Source of the DNA: Coturnix japonica | Lineage: Eukaryota > Chordata > Aves > Galliformes > Phasianidae | NCBI RefSeq assembly: GCF_001577835.2 | Contig: NC_029542.1 | Span: 3,873,211 to 3,937,210 of the forward strand | Direction: 5' to 3' | DNA length: 64,000 bases | Shown here: one piece after another, positions 9,991 through 21,400 of the stretch | Layout of the letters: every line of letters starts with the position of its first letter | Numbering within the stretch: position 1 is the stretch's first letter | Program-made: the position numbers and the translations under genes | The notes under the pieces: model-generated | The model's database searches: none | What the model saw: the letters and a program-made list of their open reading frames with translations, nothing else | Told to the model about the DNA's origin: nothing

Positions 9991-12400
9991 CATCTCTCCC
10001 ATGCAGCAGGGCACGCATTGAGCCCTGAGGCCATGGGTCCCCCAGTGCCGATGGCTGGGGCCGTGCTGTGCTGCAGTGCCACCCACGAGGCCTTTGTCTG
10101 CCGTGTGCTGCTGGTCCTCTCCATCCCTGTGCCCCTGTGCTGTGCACCAGCACCTTTGGTGTGAAGTCACTGATCCCCAGCCCCTGTGCCCGCAGTCAGC
10201 CCCGTGCATGAGCTCCAGCCCTGCATGGCAGTGCCTTGTTGAGGGCAGGAGGAGGTGACTGTGTCAGCACAGACTGTGGGCTGTACCGTGCACCATTCAC
10301 CCTGTGCCATGCGTTGAATGGGGGCACATCCCAGGGCAGAGCATGGGGACACCCCTGGGTGCCCTGTGTCTGTGGGTGCCCCATCGCCAGGCACAGCCAC
10401 TGCTCTCACTCTGCCCGGCTCTGTCCCCTCCATCCCTGACTCAAGTGACACAGATGACAGACCCGTGTCCCCAGACAGGCCTGGACACTCTGTAGGGACA
10501 CAGTGGCAGTGGGGGCTGCTGCCTGCGTGCAGACAAAGGACTCCCCATGCCCATCCACAGGGTCTGTGCCAGCGGCCTCATCTCCCACTGCCCTGGTGCA
10601 GGTGATGGGGCTGGCACGTAACAGGGGACCTCGACCAGCAATGTGTGTGTGTGTGTGTGTGGGACATCTCGTGCTGTCACTCATGGCTGTGGCCAAGAAA
10701 ATGGCACCTGGGATGAAGCTGGGAGAGGCCGTGCTGGTGTCGGTGCCACGTCTACCCGCAGTGCCCTACAAGGGCACAGCACACCCCAGTGCTTCCCACA
10801 GCACAGCTCCAGCTCGCCCTGTGCCCCCTGAGCCCCATGAGCCCTCCAAGCCTCTGGAGCTGCCTGAGGCCGAGGAGCTGCCCAAGGGTCAGTGAGAACC
10901 ACGGCCACGCGGGTACAGGGCCAGGAGGAGCCCCACGCCGCAGCCGTCGCATCCATGCCGCCTCATTAGCAGCAGGAGAGTGGCGAGGGCTGGGAGCGGG
11001 CCGGCACCTCATCAGCATGCACAGCCGCTTGGAGGGAGAAGAAAGTGGAGACATGAAACGGGGAGAGCAGATGAAAGGGGAGCGGGGAGATGAAAACCCA
11101 AACTGTCTGCTTAATTGCACCAGGGCTGTGGTGGAGGTGGAGAGCTTCAGCCGGCCCGTGAGGGACCTCCGTGCTGCCCCAGCGCTGTCCCTGCCGCTGG
11201 AGGAGGCGCAGAGCACAGCGGCCCCATCCAGATTTGGGAGCTGTGTGCACAGGCTCCGGCCCTACACGCTGTAGGGTTTGCAGGTGGGGTTGTTTAACCT
11301 CTCCAGGCACCAGAGCCGGCCGCTGTGCTGCCCACCAGAGCCCCTTCTTCTTGCAGTTCCAGCCTTCCCCTCCATCCTGCAGCAGGAGGGCAGCGGACGG
11401 GGACAGTGCCCAGAGAGGAGGTGGGTGACGTGACTCGGTGACAGGAGGGGACCTGTGGGCATTAGGGGGAGGATGGTCCGCTGCGATGGCACCGCGCTGG
11501 GACACGGGGGGGTCCCGGCCGCTCGCTGTGGGGCTGAGCACAGCAGGGCCGGCTCGGGGCTGATTCGGCGTCTCCCCGCGAGGCGCGGCGGGGGGGCTGA
11601 GCTGCCAGATGGAGCCGGCTCCGTGCTGCAATATTTCTGGGAGGTGAAGGCTGCGAGAGATGGATGCGAGCGGCGCAGCCACCGCCGGGGATGTGGCAGC
11701 ACGGGAAGGGAGCGGAGGGAATCGTGCTGCATGTCCCTGTCCTCGTCCCCATCCCTGTCCCCATCCCTGCGGCCTTTCAGCCCCGAGCTCCCGGAGCAGC
11801 TCTGCCTCGTGGGACCCGTCCCTGTGTGCATTGGAGCCGGTGGTGAGCGGGTCCCCGTCTGTGGGGCAACGGCTTCTATGGGGATGGGGCCATGGGGGCG
11901 ATGCCTGTGCCTGTCTGCAGCGGGACAGCGCTGTCCTGGGTTGGCCGGAGAGCCCCGGGGGGAGGAATTGTGTGACAGAGGGAAACTGAGGCACAGGGAG
12001 GGGAAAGGGGTGGCCCTGCAGGGAGAGGGGTCTGGACTCCTCCGGGAGCTGGGGGCTGTGTGCGAATTCCATTTCTTTTGCAGGAGGAGGATGGAGAGGG
12101 GCTGCGACCAGACAAGGGGCTCTGGACAGGACACTGTCCCCGCTGCCGTCCCCTCCTGCCCAGCTGTGGACTCAGTTTTATGGCACGAGGTGATCATTGG
12201 GAATTGATCAGTGGGAAAGTGCCAGAGCTGCAACATAGAACTGGGGGGGGGGGGCACAGGGCGAGGATGAGGGTCCCGTGTGCCCTTCGTCACCCATCAC
12301 CAGGCAGGATGTGAGGGTACTGATGTGTCACTGGAGCTCATACCCATGGGGTGGGTGACAAGGCTGCCCTGTGAGGCCACGATGTGCTGTGTGATGCCAC
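9991..12400. other. Spacer between NEUROD2 and PPP1R1B, no gene seen
   Basis: Moderately GC-rich unique DNA with a short (GT)n run at about 10640-10662. Frames such as 10503-10895 and 10789-11274 are open but match no family and have no supporting splice sites or conserved motifs. A low-repeat patch at 10965-11130 with TAATTG and CATCAGCATG could be regulatory. Confidence 0.4.
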
Positions 12401-12413
12401 AACGGCTGGGCTA

Positions 12414-12547
12414 TGATGTCAGAATGGCTGAGCTGTGACATCACAAAGGAGCATTATGACATCACAAAGGGGCATTATGACGTCACAAAGGAGCATTATG
12501 ACGTCACAAAGGGCCATTATGACGTCACAAAGGGCATTATGACGTCA
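12414..12547. promoter_or_regulatory. Tandem array of cAMP response elements at 21-bp spacing
   Basis: Seven consecutive CRE-type octamers start at 12414, 12436, 12457, 12478, 12499, 12520 and 12540. The last four are the perfect palindrome TGACGTCA, two are TGACATCA and one is TGATGTCA. They sit in 20-22-bp units of the form GCATTATGACGTCACAAAG. Full CRE palindromes bind CREB/ATF dimers, and the CG can be methylated. The spacing puts all sites on nearly the same helical face. The array lies about 3 kb upstream of NEUROD2 exon 1 and 6 kb upstream of PPP1R1B. It may equally be a minisatellite that happens to carry CREs. Confidence 0.75.
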
Positions 12548-13520
12548 CAATGGCAAGGGTGGGAGCTCAGCAGTGCCACCGGTGCGGGCACAGCCATGTG
12601 TGGGTGATGAAGAGCTGCCGGCAGATGGCTGGGGCTGCCATAGGGATGGGAGGGGGGGGCACATGGTGCACGGATGCTGCCTTTAACTGTGCACCCCCAC
12701 AGGGCCCCCCCGGCCAGCAGAGAGGTGCTCACTGCCCTCCAATGTGCCAGTGATGGCAGGGAAGGGGCTGTGCTGGCCGTGCATTGGCTGACAATGGGGT
12801 GCAGTGGGGTAGGGAGCAGGATGGCATCAGGAACAAAGGAATGGTGCCCAGTTGGAGATATGGGGCTGGGGGTGCCTGGCCTCTGTCCTGCCAAGGTCTT
12901 GAGCCAACAGCATGTGGAGGGGATCCATCCCTATGCTGTCATTGATGGGTTTGGCTCTCCCCACCCATCCCAGAGCAATTTGGGGTCTCCCCACATCATT
13001 CAGCCTTTACTCCTCATCCTTGTGTGCTTTGGGGGCAGTTTCTTTCTGGGTGTTCCATGTACCACCATCCCTCCTCCTGCTGCTTTGGGGACCACCATCC
13101 CAGGGCACCTGGGGGACCCCCATATGGAGGAGTGTTGGATCCCCCATCCCATCACACTGCACCATTCAGCATGGAGCTGATTTGGGGAAGTTGAGGATGG
13201 ATGTTGGGGGGGGGGGGGGGTAAAAAGAGTTGGGGGGGTGGGTTTAAATCTCCACGGCGACACGGTGACGACAGTCGTCATGGCGAGGCTGCGTGGCCCG
13301 GCCCGTTGTCATGACGATGCGCCTGGCACGACGAGTCGCTATGGAGATGGCCGATGGATGGAGCGGTCCCTATGGCGGGGGCCCAGGGCCGGGATGGGGC
13401 TGCGGGTTGATAGGGGTAAATGGGGAGGGGGGGGGGGTGATAAGGACCCATAGGGGGGTCGTGTACCCTCCTGTTGTGCGTGGGGCTGGGGCCGTGTGTC
13501 GCCTCGTGCCGCCGCCGCCG
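12548..13520. other. Spacer, no gene seen
   Basis: Unique GC-rich sequence with G-runs at 12242-12252 (just left) and 13205-13220. Around 13255-13350 a cluster of CGTCATGGCGA and GTCATGACGA half-sites resembles weak CRE-like sequences, but no array forms. Confidence 0.35.
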
Positions 13521-13524
13521 CCCG

Positions 13525-13770
13525 GGTTCATTTTGCACGAGGCTTTTCCACTCCAGTTCACACTACCATCTGACAAGCCCAACTTCTCATTTTCAGAGTA
13601 ATCACTCCGCTGCACTAATTGCACATGCAAATATGCAAATTCGTATTAATTAATTACTATACTAATTAGTTCTGTGGTATTTGCGAGTAATAAATCATTC
13701 GGAGGGGAGCGGGAAGCTGGAGACCTGGCCCATTTACACTTCGCATAAAATTTTAATAGGCGCTCCGGCT
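13525..13770. promoter_or_regulatory. AT-rich island with tandem POU octamers, candidate neural enhancer
   Basis: A strongly AT-rich, low-repeat block. It contains a CATCTG E-box (13567-13572), two directly adjacent perfect octamers ATGCAAAT at 13625-13632 and 13633-13640, a run of homeodomain cores (TTAATTAATTA near 13647, CTAATTAG near 13664), AATAAATCATT near 13689, and TTTTAATAGG near 13750. Octamers bind POU factors, and POU3 proteins act with neuronal bHLH and SOX factors. The target gene is inferred from position only. Confidence 0.5.
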
Positions 13771-14069
13771 GATCCGGGACAGCCGAGCTGCTCCGCTCTT
13801 AAAGGGCCAGAGCAAGGCTGGAACCGACTGCCCTCACCCCCCCCCCCTCCTCCTCGGTCCTACTAAAGGGGGTGGGCCCATAGGAAAGGGGGTGGGGAGA
13901 GGGACCGGCAAACAGGAGGGGCACGGAGATGTGATGGGGGCTGGGGAAACTGAGGCAGGCGGTGGGGTGGTGCCCCCCCCCCCCCCCACAACCTCCACCT
14001 CCCCTCCCGACCCGCAGCTCCTGCCCGTGCTCCCCCTGCTGCCGAGCAGCCGCTCCCCGCCGCCACCTT
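13771..14069. other. Spacer, no gene seen
   Basis: GC-rich DNA with C-runs at about 13837-13848 and 13974-13987. Confidence 0.35.
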
Positions 14070-14250
14070 TGGGGATTTTGCAAGCCTTTAATTGTCGTAA
14101 GCACAGATTAATTAAGCAGCGATAAACACAAACCCATGCATTATTGATGAATAAGGGTGAGTTCAGGTTGGTGCAAACGTTGTAATTAAATATAAACCTC
14201 AAGCTGCCCATTGTTAACTTACAAATTACATTACTATTGCGACATGTGTC
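14070..14250. promoter_or_regulatory. AT-rich island with homeobox and SOX-like sites, candidate enhancer
   Basis: About 180 bases of AT-rich sequence with CTTTAATTG, GATTAATTAAG, GTAATTAAAT and TTACAAATTACATTA homeodomain-type cores. It also has a CCATTGTTAA SOX-like site near 14209, TAAACAC/ATAAACC forkhead-like cores, and a CATGTG E-box at 14243-14248. It resembles the islands at 13525 and 14960, and the three may form one enhancer cluster. Confidence 0.45.
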
Positions 14251-14459
14251 GGGGCTCACGCTGATGGGAAGGGGATCACACCCGGCATGGAGACCCCAAT
14301 CACCCCACACCCATCCAGCCCTGCCCCAACCCCGACCCACACGGCACCAAATGGGCTCCATCCATCCCAAAGCTGTTCTGAATCTCCAGTGGGGCCCAAA
14401 GTGCAGCGTGATGTTCTGCTGATGGACACTGCGTGCACAGAACCCTGTGCATAAATGTG

Positions 14460-14525
14460 AGCATCCTCTGCACACACACACATCCCATGCACACATATGC
14501 ACATCCTTGCACACACAACAGCCCC
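14460..14525. repeat. (CA)n-rich imperfect microsatellite
   Basis: Repeated ACACAC runs are broken by CATCCCATGC and ATATGC. It is simple-sequence DNA of no clear function. Confidence 0.7.
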
Positions 14526-14959
14526 CACACCATCACAGCATCCCACCCATAGGGGCTCAATGCCCCATATCCCCCCACATCCCTACACCAGAGCAATGGC
14601 TGCAGCCTACACTGACCACCCCCTTTATGGCTGCCCATCTCAGGGTCTCCACGACCCCCTTCTCTTTTCCTCCCCTTCCCCCATGTGCCTGGATTTGCCC
14701 CCGTAGCCCCTCACCCTGAACCCCTCCCTAACACAGAGATGCCACCCTCACCGTAGGGACCACATCTCCCCATCCCTTCCATTATGGTCACCCCACATAC
14801 ATTCGGGCCACCCTCATCCCATGGGGACTCTCCGTGCTGGGGGTAAATCACAACAATGGTTGTGGGGAGGGGGATTTAAGGGGGGGGGGGGGAATAGCTC
14901 GCGAGATGTGTGCACCCGGCTGCTCCCAGAGTGCCCCTCTCTGGGGCGGCGGGGTAGCG

Positions 14960-15060
14960 GGGCTGGCAGCTGTTAGCTATTTATTAACCAGTCATGGTTA
15001 AATTGGTTTATAAATTAACAGATGTTTTAACTTTATTCTTTCTTCTGGGAATGGAAGCAG
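14960..15060. promoter_or_regulatory. AT-rich island with E-box, candidate enhancer
   Basis: An AT-rich segment with CTATTTATTAACCAG, TAAATTGGTTTATAAATTAA and a CAGATG E-box (15019-15024) sits between GC-rich flanks. It is the last of the AT-rich islands before PPP1R1B. Confidence 0.4.
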
Positions 15061-16760
15061 CAAACTGGTCCGTGCTTAGAGGCTGGGCTCGGTGTGGGTC
15101 GCCTGCCCTTTCTGAAAGGGTCCTTGTAGGGTGGGGGGGAATGGGGTGGGTGCCCCCCATCCCGGCAGGGCCCCTATTCCAGCAGGACACAGCGGTGTTG
15201 GTGGGGTGGTTATGGGGCAGTGGGCGCACGGGGTGGCATCCCTGCGGCTTTTGGAGGATGTGTGCTGCAGGAAGGGAAACTGAGGCAGGGCTGGGGGCTG
15301 CCCCACGCTTTTCCCTCATTGCTGCCCCCCTGGGATCCAGGTTTTGGGGTCTCCACCCATTTAACCTCTCAGTCCCCAGGGCTGGATGAGCCCGGTACCC
15401 GGTGCGGTGCGTCCTTCCCGGAGCTGAGCTCGGTGCCCGCAGCCCCGGGAGGACCTGGAGAACCTGGAGAACCGCTCCGCTGCTCAATGCGTGTCCCCCC
15501 CCCCCGGGTCCCGTGGTGCCACCGCGCCGGGGCTGACACCTGCTGGCCGCGAGCAGCAGCGCCGGTGGCACCGGGACACGGGGACGCGGCCCCCCCCCAC
15601 CTCATGGCGACACGGAGCTGGGACCCCATCGGTGTGCAGGGACCCGGCCGTGCCCCACTAATCCCCCCCCCGCCAGGTCCTGACAGGGGCACGGGGACAC
15701 GATCCTGCCCCGCGTCTCCCCTGGAGCCCCCCCGGATTTGAAGGGAAATAGATGAGAGCCCCCAACCCGCCCGTGTGCAGCCCCCCGTGATGGGGGGGGG
15801 GGTTGGAGGGTTGCAGCCCCACCGTCCAGCGCTGCTCTGTGCCACAGTTTCCCCATAGCACATAGGGATGCTGGGGGGGGGGGCGCGACCCCTCGTGCAG
15901 CACCGTTTAGGGGAAGGGAATGGGCGGGACCCCCCCGGCCCCACTTTCTCCCTGTGGCTTCTCCCGGAGGGCGGCTCCCAGCTCGGAAGGGGTTAAGGCC
16001 CCCTCGACCCCCCCCCTCCCCGTTGCTCCCACGAGCGCTCCCACGCGTGTTCCCACACCCGCACCTCCTCTGCACCCCAGGGAGCTCTCGGCCCCCGCCC
16101 GCCGCCCCCGCTGCGCTCTGATGGGATGGTGAGGGGGGTTGGGGGGGAACACAGGAGGGGGGAGGACCTCAAAAGTGCCCCCCCCCAGGACCCCACTCTC
16201 TGCAGGACCCCCAGCATCCCGAGAAGGGGGGACTGTTATGGATGGGATGAAAAGGTTCCCCAGGGTGGGGGACACGGGGGGCACAGAGATACCCACCGAC
16301 ACCCCCCACCCTAACCCCGCCCCATCCGTGTCCCCGCCCCCATCACTGCCCAGACCCCGCCTACCCAGCACTCACCTTTCGGACCCAGCATCCTCCTGCT
16401 CAGCACCCACGTGCGGTGCCTCGGCCGTGCTCCATCCCCGCACCGACCCCTCCCCACAATCCCCTGTCCCCACATTGCTGTGTCCCCATCATACTCCGGC
16501 CCTGTGCATCCCCACAACCCCTCACTCCTCCCACACCCTGTCCCCACAGCACCCCATTCCCCCACAGCATCCCACCCAGCACAGCCCATCCCCATCCTTG
16601 CAGTGCCCGTCCCTGTGGCCGTGCTGTCCCTGCGGTGGCACCGAAGCTCCCCTTCCTCCCATTGCTGGCAGGTGGGGGGTGAGCGCTGCCTCCCGCACCC
16701 TGCTGCTATTTTTACTTTCTCTGCAGGAGGATTCGCTGCTGCACGGAGCTGCAGCCCCCA
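15061..16760. other. Spacer, no gene seen
   Basis: CpG-rich patches occur at 15380-15660 and 15920-16110, with G/C homopolymers. Open frames reach about 190 codons but show no family similarity. Nothing here can be called coding. Confidence 0.35.
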
Positions 16761-16763
16761 CAG

Positions 16764-16914
16764 TATGGCATGGCACAGCACGGCACGGCACGGCACGGCA
16801 TGGCACGGCATAGCATGGCATAGCATGGCATGGCACGGCACAGCACGGCATAGCATGGCATGGCACGGCACGGCACAGCATAGCATGGCACGGCACGGCA
16901 TGGCATGGCATGGC
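16764..16914. repeat. (GGCAY)n-type pentamer array (CGGCA/TGGCA/TAGCA)
   Basis: About 150 bases of five-base units ending in GCA or GGCA, with C/T and G/A alternation at two positions. It yields artefactual His/Gly/Thr/Ala/Arg repeats in all frames. The same unit reappears in a short array inside a GRB7 intron near 63783-63822. Confidence 0.9.
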
Positions 16915-18300
16915 TCCAGAACAGCACAGGGAGCTGCAGAGCTCAGCCAACATTGACCCCACAAAGAGCAGGGCCGCACCGCTGCCATTTTGCACTATGG
17001 GTGAGCATGGAAGCACACATGGGGCAGTGGCTGCAGCACCACATCCCATCCCCATCGCTGTGTCCCATTACCCGGCTGTGCCCACAGGGACAACGTGGGC
17101 ATAAGTGGGGGCTGCTCATAGAGCTGTTATTGGGGCCGTGGGTGCCCACGCTGCTGCAGAGCAGGGAGGGGACCCGGCCACCCCCTCACACTGCGCCTTG
17201 GTGTGCGGGAGGAGAGGGAACGGCAGAGGGAACCTGTTGCCATAACAACTGCTGGTCCCACACGGGGACAGGATGGGAACAGGGAGGATGCTCAGGGTGG
17301 TGGCCGAGGGATCCCGGCTTCACCCCCTTTAGTGCTGTGCCCACATGGGCAGCCCATGGCCGTGCTTGCACCACGCTGCACGTGGGGGCACCTGTGGCCG
17401 TGCCGTGCCGTGCTGGGCTGCTGTTCCATGGCAATGTGCCACCGAGGTAAATATTTTGCTGGAGCTGCAGCTCCTGGCCTGCAGCCACTGCTGGCCGTTG
17501 GAACACAGGGAGATCAGAAGGCTGAGCCCGACACCCCCCTTCCTTGCTCCGGTTTCCTCCATGCTCTCGGCACCGCCCGGCCCTGCTGTCCCATGTGTGA
17601 CATCCAACAAGTAATGGCCGTCCCCACGCAGGGCTGGGAGCTCAATGTGGCACATACAGCACCGTGCACCAAACACGGGAACAGTGGGGACATGAGCTGT
17701 GCCAGGGGTGGGTGCGTCCCCAGTCCCGTGCCCCGATCAAAGTCACCTGGATTTTATGAGCAGAGGAACTGGAGATGGGCAGCTTTGGTGTTTTCTGCTC
17801 CTCCAGGAGAGGACTTTGGCTTTGGGGGAGTTTTTCATAGGGAAAACCACAACGTTCCAGAGCGTGGGGTGACAGAATGAGCTTCTGGTCCTGGATCACG
17901 GCTCATGGTGGTGTGGGGACCCGCAGCACAAGGGCAATGGGACATTTCAGAATGCTGTGTCCTGATGTGCCCACAGGATCCATCTGCACAGATGTCCCCC
18001 GTGGGGCTGGCCACATCCCACAGGCAGACCTTGTCCCACAGTAGGAGTCCCCATGCCATGGGGCAGCCCCCAAAGCTGTGCCCCACAGTGACCCACCCAG
18101 CCAGGCTGCCCACAGCTGCCCTCCAGTTTGCAGGGAAACCGAGGCTCCAAGCACTCGGATGCCCACAGCCACACACAGCCCTGTCCCGTCCCACACAGCC
18201 ACTGCCGTGGGCCCCCCCGGTGGGGAACGGGTTAAGGGGCCCGGCAGGCTCGAGCCCCCCTCCCGGGCTCCCCGAGGGCTCATTATCCATGGCCTCAGCC
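16915..18300. other. Spacer upstream of PPP1R1B, no gene seen
   Basis: Unique GC-rich sequence. The last 200 bases before 18490 should hold the PPP1R1B promoter: TTATCCATGG and GGGATGAATAATGCAG near 18280-18325, then a pyrimidine-rich CTCCTCCTC run at 18355-18390. No TATA box at a convincing distance is seen. Confidence 0.4.
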
Positions 18301-18490
18301 CCCCTGCCCGGGGGATGAATAATGCAGCGCGCTGGTAGGAGCCGTGTCCTCCCTCCCTCTCCTTCCTCCTCCTCCTCCTCCTCCTCGCGGCTCTGCCTTC
18401 CCCACCTCCCGCCGCTCAGTCCTTACCGTGCTCAGCCCGGGCGCTGCCGAACTCCGTGTGGCACCGGGCAGCAGCACAGACCCTGCAGCC

Positions 18491-21400
18491 ATGGACCCCA
18501 AGGACCGCAAGAAGATCCAGTTCTCGGTGCCGGCCCCCCCCAGCCAGCTGGACCCCCGCGCCGTGGAGATGGTGAGCGCAGGGTGACAGTGGGGTCACTG
18601 TGGGGTCCTCAGCGTGGCACCGTGTTTCTGCTGACCCCGGGTAGAGAGGGACCGGGGGGTGAGGGTGGTGCCGGTGGTGTCCCATGGGTGCCCCGAGGTG
18701 GAGGAGAGCTGGGCAGGGGACAGGACGGGGATGAGAGGGAAGGGATGGGACGGGGAGAGAGGGATGAGGACTGGGTGGGATAAGGGACGGAGGAGATGAG
18801 GGGGAGGGGATGGGTGGGATGGGGGCACAGAGAGGAAGGGACGGGGAAGGGGATGGGAGACACAGGGACAGGACAAAGTGCTCGAGGTCCTGTGCCAGCC
18901 AGCAGCAGTTTTGTGCAGGAGTTATGCGTGGGAATAGGGCAGGACAAGAACGGGACAGAAGGGAACGGCTGGGACAGAGCGGACAGGAATGGACAAGAAC
19001 AGGACGGGACAAGACCGGGGACAATGAAGGCTGTGCCCAGCCTGAGGGAGCACCCCCAGGACACGGCTCCTGTGTACCCACAACTGTGTGGGGCTGTGAG
19101 GGGTTGGGGGAGGTAGGGGACAACATGGGGACCCTGAGATGGGGACATGGCCCCTCCGTGGGGCACAGCACCTGTCCCCTGCCCTGTGCTACTGAGCACC
19201 CCATGGGGTGGGGACACGATGGGGCTCAGGGTAGGGGACAGGGGACAGAATAACACTGCTGTGCCTCAGATCCGCCGGCGGAGGCCCACACCTGCCATGC
19301 TGTTCCAGCTCTCCGAGCACTCATCCCCAGGTGAGCCAGGACACGGACTGGCACCAGGATGGGGATGGGGGGGACAGACAGGGGGGGATGGATACATTGG
19401 GTGGCCCTGGGGGCAGAGGCAGCTGCTCCAGGGCTGGGAGGTGTGGGCAGGGATGGGATAAGGCAACAGGGATGGGACGAGGTGCCACAGGTGGGATGGG
19501 GTGGAAGGGATGGGATGTGGGGGTGGAGGTGGGACAGGTATCCGTGAATGGGATGTTGTGGTTGGAATGGGACACGGTGGCAGGGATGGGAGCTCAGTGA
19601 CAAGGATGGGATGTGGTGTCACGTCTGCTATGGGATGTCAGGGATGGGTGGCGGGGTGGGGGTGTGGGGGGGTCACACACAGGATGGGGCAGCGGGGCCA
19701 GGGCAGGGGCTGCAGCTCCAGCACCCGTCCTACCCACCCATTCTCTCCTGGCGCTGCGGATGGAGAGGACGAGTCCCTGCCCTACCAGGTGAGTGGGTGC
19801 CGTGCACCTCTGTCCCTACAACAGCCCCCAGCCCCCCCCTGAGCCCCCCTTGTGCAGCCTCCCCTCAGCGCAGTCACCGCCGTGTTATCGTGCTGCTGCC
19901 GCCCGGCCCCGTCCCAGCGCTTATCGCTTCCCTGCCCTCTCCCGGCCCCTGGGGGCGGACACACGGCGTTGCGGGGACGGGACTGGGGTCGGGCTGCGAC
20001 ACAGGGACCTCGTGGAGCTCGAGTCCTCATCACCGACCCCCCGGTCTCTAGTGCAGCGTCCCCATCACACGGACACTACATTGGGGCTCAACCTCAGGTC
20101 CCCATTGCAGGGTGCTCTTACAGAGTCCCAGCCTCAGGGGTCTCATCCCACAGCCCCCAATGTGGGACCCTGAGCAAAGTGTCCCTGTCCCCAAGGGGCT
20201 CTTCCCTAGACTCCCACAGTAAGATCCCCATATGGCACCTAGTCCTTGTGGGGTCACGGGTGTCCCCGATGCGGGAGTGGCCGTGTCCCTGTCCCCAATG
20301 CTGGTTGCTCTGTCCTGCAGCGATCCGGTGAGGGCTGCCTGCTGAAACCAAAGAGGACCAATCCGTGTGCCTACACACCGCCCTCGCTCAAAGGTACCGT
20401 CCCCAAAGGCCGGGTTCCCCCCAGGGGACTTTTAGCAGCTCCTGGAGCTGGATGAGCCCCCAGGTTGCTGGTATCTGGATGGAGAAACTGAGGGAAGGGG
20501 TGCATACGGGGTGGGTGCAGAGCAGTGGGCTGGGGGAGCTGGGCACGCCGCACCCATGTGCCTCTCCCAGTGCTTCCCAGTGCTCCTGGAGCCAGAGTGG
20601 GGGCTGATCTCGGTGCCCCACAGCGGTGCAGCGCATCGTGCAGTCCCACCTGGAGAGTGGCATGGGTGCGGGGGACAGCTCTGATGGAGAACCTGATGAT
20701 GGGGACCCCGAGCTGGCCCGTGCCTGCGACCCAGACAGCGCCCTCGAGTCTGGTAAGAGGGATGGGGGACATGGGGATAAAGGCAGCTGCAGCCTGGGGG
20801 GTGTCAGGACATGGGACTGGGGGCTGCCAGCTGCTGTGGGGGGACAGGGGCTGCAGTGTCCCCTGCCACGTCCTGGAGCCACGCTGATGGCAGCCGGTCC
20901 CCCCGGTGTTGGCTCTGGGGGGGGAGGTTTGTCTCCTCTGCCCTGGGCTCATCTCTGCCCTTCTGAGAAGCCCTGGGGAGCCAGACCAGAGCCGAGAGGA
21001 GCGTCTTCCCTGCCACCAAGGCACACAAGAGGAAAGGTAATGGGGACACCATAGGGATGGGAACAATGAGGGTTTGGGGACACTGTGGAGACTGGGGTGG
21101 GAAGGGGCTGAGGATGGTTCCACTATGGAGACTGTAACCCTGCATGGATGGGAACTCTGAGGATGGGGACACTGCTGGGATGGGGACAAGGAAATTGTAA
21201 GGTTGGGGACATTGTGGTGACATTGGGGACCTTCTGAGGATGAGGTGATGGATGGGGCCAGCTCGGGAACAGGGAACCCTGTGGGGCCGATGTGGCTTGG
21301 GGGTCACTGTGGGGCAGCCCAGCGGCCGTTCCCCCCCCATGGTTGCCCATCATCCCCAGGGGGGCAGAAAGTTTCCTTTGCGGGCGGCATCTCTGAGCGC

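Noticed and set aside
10503-11274. Two plus-strand frames of 130-160 codons in the NEUROD2-PPP1R1B spacer
   Set aside because: No recognisable domain, ordinary GC-rich composition, and no gene is known here in the syntenic human region.
12414-12547. Likeness of the CRE array to the 21-bp repeats of some viral promoters
   Set aside because: There is no terminal repeat, primer-binding site or coding remnant around it. The degenerate units at the edge fit local tandem duplication.
12413-12607. Plus-strand frame with a seven-residue repeat (HYDVTKG)
   Set aside because: A by-product of the 21-bp CRE array, since 21 is a multiple of three. No start context or flanking exon supports a protein.
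16311-17055. His/Gly/Thr/Ala/Arg and Cys/His/Pro repeat frames
   Set aside because: Translation of the GGCAY pentamer array in different frames on both strands. No flanking gene structure.
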